This document shows positions 45,050 to 53,743 of a stretch of DNA of 64,000 nt, piece after piece (position 1 is the stretch's first letter; each line of letters opens with the position of its first letter). Origin of the DNA: an uncultured Bacteroidota bacterium (GTDB taxonomy: Bacteria; Bacteroidota; Bacteroidia; Bacteroidales; P3); the NCBI GenBank assembly GCA_902793295.1, contig CADBDA010000006.1, positions 62,001 to 126,000 of the forward strand, given 5' to 3'. The position numbers and the translations under genes were made by a program. The notes beneath the pieces were generated by a model. That model was not told the DNA's origin. It searched no databases and was given only the letters and a program-made list of their open reading frames with translations.

Positions 45050-46042
45050 ATGCCAAACGAAGTTATCAAACAAAAATGCGTCGTGCTGAAAAAAATCCAT
45101 AAATATGTGATACCCATAGCCTGTCTGTTGCTTGCAGCTGTCTCGGTCAGGGGGCAAGTCGGATATTTGCTGCCCAGCATGGAAGAACAATTCGGACACG
45201 GGATCCGCAAAGTGGTGCAAAGAGAATCGGATGGGTCGAAGTGGGTTTACAAAGTTGCACGCAATGGCACGATGTCCTCCTCTATGTGGCAGACACCGGC
45301 AGTCCGGCGGGTCCGTACACGGTATGACGAGGCAACGGGAGATTCAATTACCTGCATGCAAGTGAAAAGATATGACCACAACGCCCAACGCAAGCGCTGG
45401 ATTGACATCGAGATACGCAAACAATATGATATGGTTGCCGGTGTGGGTTGCACTACCGTCTGGCATCGTTTTGAGGAAGGAAAGCTAATGATGGCCGAAA
45501 TGACACGGCGCGACTTTCAAACCCTGACAGACTCCGTGTTCCAGGCGCCGCTTTCCGAATATGGAATCAACCCTGAGGGGATGACTTTGGAGAGTGTAAG
45601 ACGGTATTCCAACCACAACTTCGACACAGTTGTCTATTACCGGTTATGCAGGGAGGGGGTCCTACAACATGAGGCTACTTTGTACAAGGTGGATGATACG
45701 CTAATAACGATAGATTCCTACGAATCCTACTTCAAGATTCACAAACAGTACCAAGAGGGAGAGGAGCACCGTGTCTATGCATCCGACAGTACTTTGAATG
45801 AGTTGTATCGCTTGACACGCAATGAACGCGGTATGCCCGACACGATCTATGAATGGCGTAAAAATGGAGCTCCGCATGGGTGTGTACGTCCGAAAGAATG
45901 GAAGGATGAAGAATGGGAGCGGACCGAAACCCACCGGTACAAGTACAATTCGCGGGGCGGCATTGTCGAGGATAACATCTATATTGACGGTACCCTTGTC
46001 AGACAGGTGCGCTACAAACTGCGGTACCGCCTGTTTAAATGA
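45050..46042 (+). CDS. Secreted protein of unknown function
   Basis: A 330-residue protein with a signal sequence in the first 35 residues (VIPIACLLLAAVSVRG). The remainder is charged and Trp/Tyr-rich, with repeating strand-like segments (SKWVYKVARNGTMSSSMW; RYDHNAQRKRWIDIEI; RYKYNSRGGIVEDNIY) that could form a beta structure. No family is recognised. The start at 45050 is supported by the signal sequence that follows. It stands alone, followed by a terminator. Confidence 0.6.
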   Translation: MPNEVIKQKCVVLKKIHKYVIPIACLLLAAVSVRGQVGYLLPSMEEQFGHGIRKVVQRESDGSKWVYKVARNGTMSSSMWQTPAVRRVRTRYDEATGDSITCMQVKRYDHNAQRKRWIDIEIRKQYDMVAGVGCTTVWHRFEEGKLMMAEMTRRDFQTLTDSVFQAPLSEYGINPEGMTLESVRRYSNHNFDTVVYYRLCREGVLQHEATLYKVDDTLITIDSYESYFKIHKQYQEGEEHRVYASDSTLNELYRLTRNERGMPDTIYEWRKNGAPHGCVRPKEWKDEEWERTETHRYKYNSRGGIVEDNIYIDGTLVRQVRYKLRYRLFK

Positions 46043-46048
46043 AAGAGT

Positions 46049-46084
46049 AAAAGCCCCGGAGATTTCAGTCTCCGGGGCTTTTGT
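46049..46084. terminator. Bidirectional terminator between a secreted-protein gene and tRNA-Leu
   Basis: A 12-bp stem (AAGCCCCGGAGA at 46051-46062 and its complement at 46069-46080) flanked by A and T runs. It can serve the plus-strand gene ending at 46042 and the minus-strand tRNA-Leu. Confidence 0.85.
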
Positions 46085-46096
46085 GTTCTTCTCTTG

Positions 46097-46178
46097 TGCG
46101 GATGGGGGGACTCGAACCCCCACTCCGTGAGGAACTAGATCCTAAGTCTAGCGCGGCTACCAATTACGCCACATCCGC
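46097..46178 (-). tRNA. tRNA-Leu (anticodon TAG)
   Basis: The minus strand begins GCGGATGTGGCGTAATTGG and ends CATCCGC plus discriminator A. Acceptor arms GCGGATG/CATCCGC pair fully. The anticodon loop CTTAGGA gives TAG, and the long variable arm (TTCCTCACGGAGT) is typical of tRNA-Leu. CCA is not encoded. Confidence 0.93.
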
Positions 46179-46232
46179 AATCGTGTTCATTTACATGGTG
46201 TTGCGATAGCAACATGTGCTTCAAAAGTTTTG

Positions 46233-46240
46233 CAAAAATA
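46233..46240 (-). promoter_or_regulatory. Bacteroidota-type promoter for tRNA-Leu
   Basis: The minus strand reads TATTTTTG, 55 bp before the tRNA 5' end. Confidence 0.55.
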
Positions 46241-46368
46241 GTATTTTTTGCAAAATCCACCAAAATAAAAACAAAAAAGATGCGCCGTTGTGGCAAATCG
46301 CAATCGTGTAATACAATAAAACAACGCTTTTTGAGTTATCATCACACTTGATTTTTGGAAAACGGAAA

Positions 46369-47643
46369 ATGAAAAGATTCTATTCGCTGCTTCTTTTGAC
46401 GCTTCTTTGTTTTGCGATGCCTTCGGCTCGTGCCTCGTATCTGTTGATTCCGATGGACGAGACCCAGCGCAATCACTTAAAGGCTTATGGCATTGCATAC
46501 TATGCGTTGGAGCGCGAGGTGGAGGTGACCTGGCTGCTGAACTATCGCGGCGGCGCTTTCATGATGAAGTATGCCGACGCGCTGGAACGCGAGTGCAAGT
46601 TGCGTGGCGTCAGCGCCGAAACCATTGCCGACGGACAGTCGACGGCCATTCTCAGTGAGATTGCCGACCCTTCGGTCAACATGGATGCCGTGCGCTTGCA
46701 GAAAGCCCCCAAAATTGCAGTCTATTCGCCGAAGAGCAAGTTGCCGTGGGACGACGCGGTGACGTTGGTGATGACCTACGCGGAGATTCCATACGACGTT
46801 ATTTACGACGAGGAGGTGATGGCCGGGGTGCTGCCAAAGTACGACTGGCTGCATCTTCATCATGAGGATTTTACGGGCCAGTACGGCAAATTCTGGGGCA
46901 ACTATCGCAACGCGCAATGGTACATTGAGGATGTGCGCGACCAGGAGGCGCGGGCGCACAAGTTGGGCTATTCGAAGGTGTCGCAGCTGAAGCTGGCGGT
47001 TTGCCACAAGATTCGCGACTTCGTGATGGGCGGGGGCTTCCTCTTTGCCATGTGCTCGGCGCCGGACAGCTACGACGTGGCATTGGCTGCCGAGAATGTG
47101 GATATCTGCGACGTGATGTTCGACGGCGACCCGATGCAGCCTAACGCCCAAGGACTGCTCGACTATTCGAAGTGCTTTGCCTTCAAGGATTTCCGCATCA
47201 GCACCAATCCGTCGGAATATGAGATTTCGACGATAGATATCGACGACAGGGTCCGACAGCGGCAAATCAACGAGAAGAACGACTTCTTCACGCTGTTCGA
47301 GTTTTCGGCCAAATGGGACTGGGTGCCGACAATGCTGACGCAGAACCATACGCGTGTGGTTCACGGCTTTATGGGCCAGACAACGGCGTTCCGTCGCGAG
47401 ACGGTGAAAACCAGCGCGCTGGTGCTGGCCGAGAACCGGGAACTGGGCGAAGTGCGCTATCTGCACGGCGAGTACGGCAAGGGCACCTGGACTTTTCTGG
47501 GTGGCCACGACCCCGAGGACTACCGCCATTTTGTGGGCGATCCGCCCACAGATCTGTCTCTCTATCCTAATTCCCCGGGATACAGGCTGATACTGAACAA
47601 TATCCTTTTCCCTGCGGCGAAGAAGGAGAAACATAAGACCTGA
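46369..47643 (+). CDS. Secreted protein of the Bacteroidota 'asparagine synthetase B'-annotated family
   Basis: A 424-residue secreted protein. A signal peptide covers about residues 1-22 (ending PSARA). The mature part (SYLLIPMDETQRNHLKAYG) matches a Bacteroidota family often labelled asparagine synthetase B, although no synthetase motif is visible. It includes IAVYSPKSKLPWDDAVTL, YDWLHLHHEDFTGQYG, FVMGGGFLFAMCSAPDSYDVAL and GTWTFLGGHDPEDYRHF, reminiscent of a glutamine-amidotransferase-like fold used in other surface proteins. The function is unknown. ATG at 46369 (MKRFYSLL). Confidence 0.7.
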   Translation: MKRFYSLLLLTLLCFAMPSARASYLLIPMDETQRNHLKAYGIAYYALEREVEVTWLLNYRGGAFMMKYADALERECKLRGVSAETIADGQSTAILSEIADPSVNMDAVRLQKAPKIAVYSPKSKLPWDDAVTLVMTYAEIPYDVIYDEEVMAGVLPKYDWLHLHHEDFTGQYGKFWGNYRNAQWYIEDVRDQEARAHKLGYSKVSQLKLAVCHKIRDFVMGGGFLFAMCSAPDSYDVALAAENVDICDVMFDGDPMQPNAQGLLDYSKCFAFKDFRISTNPSEYEISTIDIDDRVRQRQINEKNDFFTLFEFSAKWDWVPTMLTQNHTRVVHGFMGQTTAFRRETVKTSALVLAENRELGEVRYLHGEYGKGTWTFLGGHDPEDYRHFVGDPPTDLSLYPNSPGYRLILNNILFPAAKKEKHKT

Positions 47644-47713
47644 CACCGGAGGAAGTGGTGCAGGGCCGTGAAATGATGATATATGAATGAATTGTATTAA
47701 CTCTGACTGCATA

Positions 47714-49174
47714 ATGAACAAGATATACAGAACGTTTTTGGCTGTCGTTCTTATGGCTTTTGCCGGCACACCACTGACGAGAAGCGTGGCGCAAAACTGG
47801 ACGGCATTCAACATGTCCAATTCCGAGCTGGGCAACTCGGTGCTGGCGATGGCTTCGGACAAGAAGAACAACAAATGGTTCGGCACCGACTTGGGCATGG
47901 CACGCCTGACGGGCAAGACATGGACGGACTTCTCAATGTTCAACGAGAAACTGAAAGGACAGTACGTTAACTGCCTGACGGTGGATGGGAACAACGTGTT
48001 GTGGATAGGCACCGACGACTATGGGGTGATAGAATTCGACGGCGCGCGCTGGACGGAACACAAGGACCAGATGAAGCGTCTTCAGATGAAATTCATCTCG
48101 AAGATTGCCATCGACCGCAACGATGTGAAATGGATTGGTGTGACTCTGGGCGGCTTGGTGCGCTACGACGGGCGCGAATGGACCAAGTTCACCACCAACG
48201 ACTCTGAACTGCGGAGCGACTTTATACTTTGCGTGGCCATCGACCGTCGCAACCGCAAATGGATCGGCACAAACGACGGCATATCGGTTTATGACGACCG
48301 CGGATGGAGTTCCTACACAAAGTCTAATTCGCCCCTGCCGGACAATATCGTGCCGGCCATTGTTATCGACCGCAACGATGTGGTGTGGATGGCGACGCTG
48401 GGGGGCTTGGTGCGCTACGATGGCAAGGAGTGGAAGGTGTACGACACGGGCAACAGTCCGTTGCCGTGCAACCAGCTGAATGACCTGGCTTTCGACCCTT
48501 CGGGAGCGTTATGGATAGCTACCGACAAAGGCATCGTGCTGTTCGACGGCGAGAAGCATTGGCGGCTCTATAACAATAAAAACAGCCTGTTGCCTAACGA
48601 CGTGATGCGTCGGGTGATGGTGGACGGACAGGGCTCTAAGTGGTTCGGCAGCAGCTTGAAAGGATTGGTACGCTTCGCGGCTCAGCCGATTATGGGACGT
48701 GTGGTGGACGAACGGGGCGTCGGCGTGTCCGGTGTCACCGTGGGCGACGCCACGCATCAGGCCGTGACGGACGCGAATGGTGAATACTACCTCGAGGTGG
48801 CCACCAATGCCACCCTTACGCTGACACCGCAGCTGGATGGCCGCACCTTCGAACCGGCCAGCCGCAAGCTGAGCGTGGTGACCGGGGCCCGCTTCGAACA
48901 GGACTTCGTGGCCTCGTCGGGCATGGTGGCGGAAGGCACTTCGGGCGAAAAGGTGGTGGTGAACCCTTATCTGGAACAGGGATATATCACCATAACGATG
49001 GAGAGCCCCATGGCGGAGGTGGAATTTGTGAACGAGAAAGGTGAAAGCATCCGCACCATACCGCAATACAAAAACGAGGCGCGCATCACCATCAGCCGTA
49101 TGCCCAAGGCGAATTACACGCTCTTTATCCGTACGGTGAAAGGTGAGAAGAAGTTGAAATTCAACTTGAAATAA
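47714..49174 (+). CDS. Secreted beta-propeller (two-component-regulator propeller) protein with C-terminal sorting-like domain
   Basis: A 486-residue protein with a signal peptide (about residues 1-26). It has about seven propeller repeats (NNKWFGTDLGMARLTGKTW; VLWIGTDDYGVIEFDGARW; VKWIGVTLGGLVRYDGREW; RKWIGTNDGISVYDDRGW), a carboxypeptidase-regulatory-like Ig domain (GRVVDERGVGVSGVTVGDATH), and a last about 75 residues (VVVNPYLEQGYITITM, AEVEFVNEKGESI, MPKANYTLFIRTVKGEKKLKF) resembling a T9SS type A sorting domain. It is probably exported by the T9SS and cell-surface attached; the propeller ligand is unknown. ATG at 47714 (MNKIYRT). Confidence 0.82.
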   Translation: MNKIYRTFLAVVLMAFAGTPLTRSVAQNWTAFNMSNSELGNSVLAMASDKKNNKWFGTDLGMARLTGKTWTDFSMFNEKLKGQYVNCLTVDGNNVLWIGTDDYGVIEFDGARWTEHKDQMKRLQMKFISKIAIDRNDVKWIGVTLGGLVRYDGREWTKFTTNDSELRSDFILCVAIDRRNRKWIGTNDGISVYDDRGWSSYTKSNSPLPDNIVPAIVIDRNDVVWMATLGGLVRYDGKEWKVYDTGNSPLPCNQLNDLAFDPSGALWIATDKGIVLFDGEKHWRLYNNKNSLLPNDVMRRVMVDGQGSKWFGSSLKGLVRFAAQPIMGRVVDERGVGVSGVTVGDATHQAVTDANGEYYLEVATNATLTLTPQLDGRTFEPASRKLSVVTGARFEQDFVASSGMVAEGTSGEKVVVNPYLEQGYITITMESPMAEVEFVNEKGESIRTIPQYKNEARITISRMPKANYTLFIRTVKGEKKLKFNLK

Positions 49175-49316
49175 TGGTTTGATAACGGAACGCTCCGCCA
49201 TGGGGCGTTAGGATTTCTTTAGTTGGATGGTTTTTACAGACGGGTTGCTTGCCGTCTGTTCGGTTTCTCTTTTGGGAAGGTGCTTTCCTCCTTTTTTTCC
49301 CAGGGTAGGGGTGAAT

Positions 49317-49350
49317 GAAAAAAGGCTTCCTTGGAAAGAAAGCCTTTTTT
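49317..49350. terminator. Bidirectional terminator
   Basis: The arms AAAAAAGGCTT and AAGCCTTTTTT with a roughly 11-base loop (49317-49350) lie between the propeller gene and the small lipoprotein gene on the opposite strand. It can serve either. Confidence 0.75.
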
Positions 49351-49448
49351 AAGAAAGTGAAAACTAGAGGTGGAACGATGCACTTATTGAAATGACTTAC
49401 AGATCTTTCGGGGTCTGTAATCGTTACCTTTTCAGTTTAAAGTTTTTC

Positions 49449-49652
49449 TTAGCTGCATTTGACAACGCCGTCAATGTTCATGTCGGAGCATTTGTCGATG
49501 CTGACGCCGTAGGAGCTGAACTGCTCGTTCATTTCGTCGAGGTCGTACTCCACTTCGCTGCCGTTGGCGAATTTGCAGTTGCATTTTTTGGAGCATGAGC
49601 TGAAGCATGCCACGGTGGCGATGATAGCCAGAGTTAAAACGATTTTTTTCAT
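49449..49652 (-). CDS. Small Cys-containing lipoprotein
   Basis: A 67-residue predicted lipoprotein. The signal ends ACFSSCSK (lipobox-like, Cys20), followed by KCNCKF and a short acidic domain with cysteines (DKCSDMNIDGVVKCS). No family is recognised. A promoter with TAATTTTG on the minus strand is at 49720-49727. The small size and lack of homologous motif mean its function is open. Confidence 0.65.
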   Translation of the reverse strand: MKKIVLTLAIIATVACFSSCSKKCNCKFANGSEVEYDLDEMNEQFSSYGVSIDKCSDMNIDGVVKCS

Positions 49653-49719
49653 ACTTTGTATTGTGTATTAATTGATTATGCCTACTCTATAAGGTTTTCG
49701 GCGGCCCCTTTGGATGGTG

Positions 49720-49727
49720 CAAAATTA
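49720..49727 (-). promoter_or_regulatory. Bacteroidota-type promoter for the small lipoprotein gene
   Basis: The minus strand reads TAATTTTG, 68 bp before the start codon. Confidence 0.55.
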
Positions 49728-49787
49728 CATAAAAAAATAAAATTGGCCGCCATTATCACTTTTTTTTTGAGTGTGTGAAAAAAAATG

Positions 49788-49795
49788 TATTTTTG
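49788..49795 (+). promoter_or_regulatory. Bacteroidota-type promoter for dsbD
   Basis: TATTTTTG, with a TTTTTTG about 20 bases upstream, lies 46 bp before the ATG at 49841. Confidence 0.65.
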
Positions 49796-49840
49796 CATGT
49801 TTTATCAAAAAGATAGTCTAATCGTAAAATAGTGATTTAT

Positions 49841-51907
49841 ATGAAGAAAGCACTCAAAGCACTGGTCCTTGCCCTCTGCATGTTGCAGGTGGTGACTGCC
49901 GTTGCGCAAATCAATCCGGCCCATTGGAAATTCAATGTGAAGGAGCTGTCGGCCGACGAGGTCGAGTTGCAGTTCCAGCTGTCGCTGGAGCCCGGATGGC
50001 ATTTCTATTCGCAAAAGTCGGACCCCAACGGCCCCATACCGGCGGAGTTCACCTTCGAGAACAACGCCAGCTACAAGCGTGTGGGCGGCGTCGTGGAACC
50101 CAAGCCCCACGAGGAGATGGACGAGGTGTTCAAGTGCATGGTCCGCTCCTTTAGCGGTAAGGCCACTTTCCGTCAGAAAATCAAACGCAACAGCGACAAA
50201 CCGTTCGAAGTGAAGGGCTCGATGTACTATCAGCTCTGCAACGACGGGTCGTGTATAGCCCCCGACGATGTGCCGTTCACCTTCAAGGTGCCGGCGGCGA
50301 CGCTGACCGATGCTGCTGCGGAGCCTGGTGATTCGTTGGCAGCAGAGGCCGACACGGAGTCGGTTGACGAAACGGCCGTGGCTGTGGCCGCGGAGACGCC
50401 TGTGGTGCAAGCTGTCGAAGCACAGCCTCAAGAGGAGAAGAAGGACAAGTCGATCTTGGGCCTTTTCTTTGGCGCGCTGCTGGCTGGCATCGTGACGATG
50501 TTCACGCCGTGTGTCTTCCCGATGATTCCGATGACGGTCAATTTCTTCATGCACAGTAGTGAGAACAAGCGCAAAAGCCGTCGCCAGGCATGGGCTTTCG
50601 GATTCTCTATAGTGTTCATCTTCGCCGTTATCGGCGCCCTGCTTTCGCTGGTGTTCGGTCCCGATTCGCTCAACTTTATCGGCACCCACGGCATTCCGAA
50701 CCTTATCTTCTTTGTGATTTTCTTCATCTTCTCACTTTCCTTCTTCGGACTGTTTGAGATCAAGATGCCCGAGAAGTGGGTCAACGCCTCCGACGCCCAG
50801 GCCGACAAGGGTGGTCTGATGGCGCCGTTCTTCATCGCTTTGACTACGGTGCTGGTGTCGTTTTCGTGCACGGGCCCCATTATCAGCGCGGCATTGGTCG
50901 AATTTGCCACTTCCACCACCAACCGCTGGATTGGCTTGGTGTCTATGTTGGGCTTCGGCATCGGCTTTGCCTTGCCGTTCACGCTGCTGGCTTTCTTCCC
51001 GTCGGTGCTGAAGAACATGAAATCGGGCGGTTGGCTGAACTCGGTGAAGATCGTCTTTGCTTTCCTCGAGCTGGCCTTCGGTCTCAAGTTCCTCTCCATG
51101 GCCGACCTCTTCTGGGGCTGGCGACTGCTTGACCGTGAGGTCTACCTGGCTCTTTGGATTGTCATCTTCGCGCTGATGGGCATCTACCTCATGGGCAAAA
51201 TCAAATTCAAAGGCGACGAGGAGGTGCAGCATATCGGCGTCATCCGTCTGGCTCTGATCATCGCCTCGTTCAGTTTTGTGGTCTATATGATCCCCGGCAT
51301 GTTCGGCGCCCCGCTGAAGGCCATTTCGGGCTTCATCCCGCCCATGAACACGCAGGATTTCAACATCGAGCGACTGGTCACCGAGTCGGGCCACTCCATT
51401 TCGGCGGCAGAATTCCCCACCGATGTGAAATATAAGGAGGAGCTCCACAAATATAGTGTTCCCGGATACCACGAGTTCTACGACCTTGACGAGGCCAAAG
51501 CCTACGCCAAGCAGCAGAACAAGCCGATTTTCATCGACTTTACGGGCATCAACTGCGGCAACTGCCGACTGATGGAGCAGTCGGTGTGGACGGACGAGAA
51601 CGTGAAGAAGATGCTGAACGAGCATTTTGTGCTCTGCGCATTGTATTGTGATGCCAACAGCATCACGCTGGATCCGGCCGACCGGGTGACCGACAACAAC
51701 GGCCGCGAGCTCGACAAGCTGGGCAAGAAGAACCTCTACTTCCAGCGCAGCCGCTACCAGATGAATGCGCAGCCCTACTATGTCATCATCGATGCCAACG
51801 ACCCGGAAAACAAACCGCTGACCAAGGATAATTACTCCTATTCTCCTGATGTGGAGAAATTTATGGCGTTTTTGAACGAAGGCCTCGATAATTACGGCAA
51901 AAAGTGA
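49841..51907 (+). CDS. dsbD: Thiol:disulfide interchange protein DsbD
   Basis: A 688-residue inner-membrane protein that carries electrons from cytoplasmic thioredoxin to periplasmic partners. In order: signal peptide (about 1-22), DsbD-alpha-like N-terminal domain (SLEPGWHFYSQKSDPNGP; YQLCNDGSCIAPDDVPF), a disordered linker, the DsbD-beta membrane domain with about eight helices (LFFGALLAGIVTMFTPCVFPMIPM carries the conserved Cys-Val-Phe-Pro), and a C-terminal thioredoxin fold with CGNC (GINCGNCRLME). Length is typical of DsbD. It is followed by a strong terminator. Confidence 0.92.
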   Translation: MKKALKALVLALCMLQVVTAVAQINPAHWKFNVKELSADEVELQFQLSLEPGWHFYSQKSDPNGPIPAEFTFENNASYKRVGGVVEPKPHEEMDEVFKCMVRSFSGKATFRQKIKRNSDKPFEVKGSMYYQLCNDGSCIAPDDVPFTFKVPAATLTDAAAEPGDSLAAEADTESVDETAVAVAAETPVVQAVEAQPQEEKKDKSILGLFFGALLAGIVTMFTPCVFPMIPMTVNFFMHSSENKRKSRRQAWAFGFSIVFIFAVIGALLSLVFGPDSLNFIGTHGIPNLIFFVIFFIFSLSFFGLFEIKMPEKWVNASDAQADKGGLMAPFFIALTTVLVSFSCTGPIISAALVEFATSTTNRWIGLVSMLGFGIGFALPFTLLAFFPSVLKNMKSGGWLNSVKIVFAFLELAFGLKFLSMADLFWGWRLLDREVYLALWIVIFALMGIYLMGKIKFKGDEEVQHIGVIRLALIIASFSFVVYMIPGMFGAPLKAISGFIPPMNTQDFNIERLVTESGHSISAAEFPTDVKYKEELHKYSVPGYHEFYDLDEAKAYAKQQNKPIFIDFTGINCGNCRLMEQSVWTDENVKKMLNEHFVLCALYCDANSITLDPADRVTDNNGRELDKLGKKNLYFQRSRYQMNAQPYYVIIDANDPENKPLTKDNYSYSPDVEKFMAFLNEGLDNYGKK

Positions 51908-51969
51908 TATTTAGAATGCCAAAATCGTCAAAAAATACTGATTTTTGATGCTTTTTGGTACCATAGACG

Positions 51970-52026
51970 ATTCACCTTATCCGTTTCGCTTATAGCGTCT
52001 TGAGCGGATAAGGTGAATTTTTTTGT
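51970..52026 (+). terminator. Terminator after dsbD
   Basis: A 14-bp perfect stem (51970-51983 and 52005-52018, 21-base loop) is followed by a T run, 63 bp after the dsbD stop. Confidence 0.85.
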
Positions 52027-52058
52027 TTGAAAAGTTTTGTCAGTTCGTGAAAAGTGTG

Positions 52059-52066
52059 TATCTTTG
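52059..52066 (+). promoter_or_regulatory. Bacteroidota-type promoter for tRNA-fMet
   Basis: TATCTTTG lies 22 bp before the tRNA 5' end, with TTTTG about 20 bases upstream. Confidence 0.75.
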
Positions 52067-52088
52067 CAGTCGCAAAACAGAAAAATAG

Positions 52089-52163
<75 letters not shown>

Positions 52164-52167
52164 AGAC

Positions 52168-52195
52168 GGACTTGTCAGTTGGCAAGTCCTTTTTT
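52168..52195 (+). terminator. Terminator after tRNA-fMet
   Basis: A stem of GGACTTG and CAAGTCC (52168-52174, 52183-52189) with an eight-base loop is followed by TTTTTT. The 52196-52431 stretch after it is AT-rich, with no gene seen. Confidence 0.8.
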
Positions 52196-52431
52196 GTTGC
52201 CCGTAACTGCTTGGTTTCGTTATCAATCAGTTCAAATACAGCATTGATTTTCTTGGTTTGAAATGATTTTCCGTCAAACTCCACTTTTTCTGACGACAGT
52301 ATTTTTTTATTATTTTCTTAAGTATAGTTTATAATGTTTTTGTATGTTTGTAAAGTATATTTAAGAATAATATTATTGATAAACAACTCATTAAGAGCGT
52401 TATCGTTGAAAAACAGCAGCAAATCAGTCAG

Positions 52432-53649
52432 GTGAAATTGTTGCAACGGGGCGTTATTTTCGATGCGAAGTCAAGTTATGTGCTTATCGGCATCCGTCGC
52501 GCGGGCAAGTCTTATACCCTATATCAGGACATCTTGTCGAAGCTCTCATCGGGTGTGATGAAGGTGGAAGATTTCCTATACATCAATTTTGAGGATGAAC
52601 GCATTGCGCCAATCAAAGGAAATGAATTAGGACTAATAATTGATTCATATTGGGAATTGTATGACCAGAAACGCCCATATATCTATCTTGACGAGATACA
52701 GAATATCGACGGATGGGAAAAATTAGCCCGTCGTTTGACCGAGGAGAAGCGCAAGGTGATGATCACTGGCAGCAACGCCAAAATGCTCAGCCATGAGATC
52801 GCTTCCACCCTTGGCGGAAGCTACGTCCAACGACATATTTATCCATTTTCGTTTAAGGAATATCTGGACTACCATAGTGTCAGTCTCACCCGTAACTGGG
52901 AGTTCTCCTCCGACCTGCGACGGGCGGTAATTCGACATTTCGCCGAGTATTTTAACTATGGAGGCTTCGCTGAGTCGTTCGACAAGGTCGACAAGCGTGA
53001 GTGGATCACCTCGCTCTATCAGAAGATACTGATGGGAGACATTGTGGAGCGCAACAAAAACCGCAACCCGCGCATTCTCAGGTTGCTGGCTCGCAAGTTG
53101 GCTGAGTGCGTGATGCAACCCACCACCCTTAAAAGACTGGAGAATATCATCAAGTCGACTGGCGACAACATCAGCCCCACCGTGTTAAAAGATTATCTCA
53201 GCTACATGGAGGATGCCTATCTTATTATCTCCATACCAAATCTTATCTCACCTATCACCGAACAACAGACCATTATGAAACGCTATTTTGCAGACAATGG
53301 CATTCTTGGTCTTTTCTTTGTGGGTGGCGAAACCAAACTGTTGGAGAACCTCGTGGCTGTTCAACTAAATCGACAGTATCCCAGCACTCCCGACGAACAG
53401 CGGCTGTTCTATTACAACAAAGGTGTAGAGGTGGATTTCTGTGTTCCAGAGGACAATCTGGCCATACAGGTGTCGTTCAACATTGACGACAGCACCACTT
53501 ACGAGCGTGAAGTGGGGGGAATAGTAAAATTTCTGAAGGCTTACAAACATTATCACGGAATGATAATTACCTGGGACACAGAGCGCCAGATTACCGAAGA
53601 CGGCGTTACCATCGATGTAGTACCCATATGGAAATGGCTGTTGCGGTAA
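52432..53649 (+). CDS. AAA_14/DUF4143-family ATPase
   Basis: A 405-residue archaeal-type AAA ATPase of the AAA_14 plus DUF4143 architecture, common in Bacteroidota accessory regions. Walker A is IGIRRAGKSYTL, Walker B is IYLDEIQNIDGWE, then the sensor TGSNAKMLS. The C-terminal DUF4143 has KDYLSYMEDAYLI and a KGVEVDFCVPED motif resembling a PD-(D/E)XK-like nuclease fold. The role is unknown. The start is GTG at 52432, but the frame stays open upstream to 52354 without an ATG; that region (LIKSVIVEKQQQ) also looks like family N-terminal sequence, so translation may begin earlier at a non-canonical codon. Confidence 0.82.
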   Translation: MKLLQRGVIFDAKSSYVLIGIRRAGKSYTLYQDILSKLSSGVMKVEDFLYINFEDERIAPIKGNELGLIIDSYWELYDQKRPYIYLDEIQNIDGWEKLARRLTEEKRKVMITGSNAKMLSHEIASTLGGSYVQRHIYPFSFKEYLDYHSVSLTRNWEFSSDLRRAVIRHFAEYFNYGGFAESFDKVDKREWITSLYQKILMGDIVERNKNRNPRILRLLARKLAECVMQPTTLKRLENIIKSTGDNISPTVLKDYLSYMEDAYLIISIPNLISPITEQQTIMKRYFADNGILGLFFVGGETKLLENLVAVQLNRQYPSTPDEQRLFYYNKGVEVDFCVPEDNLAIQVSFNIDDSTTYEREVGGIVKFLKAYKHYHGMIITWDTERQITEDGVTIDVVPIWKWLLR

Positions 53650-53743
53650 ATTGTGATGAGTAATAGCCATACCACGATATTTCATTACAATCACGGCGGA
53701 GTACTCAATAGGCTCCGTTTTTTTTCACACAATATCTCTGCTA

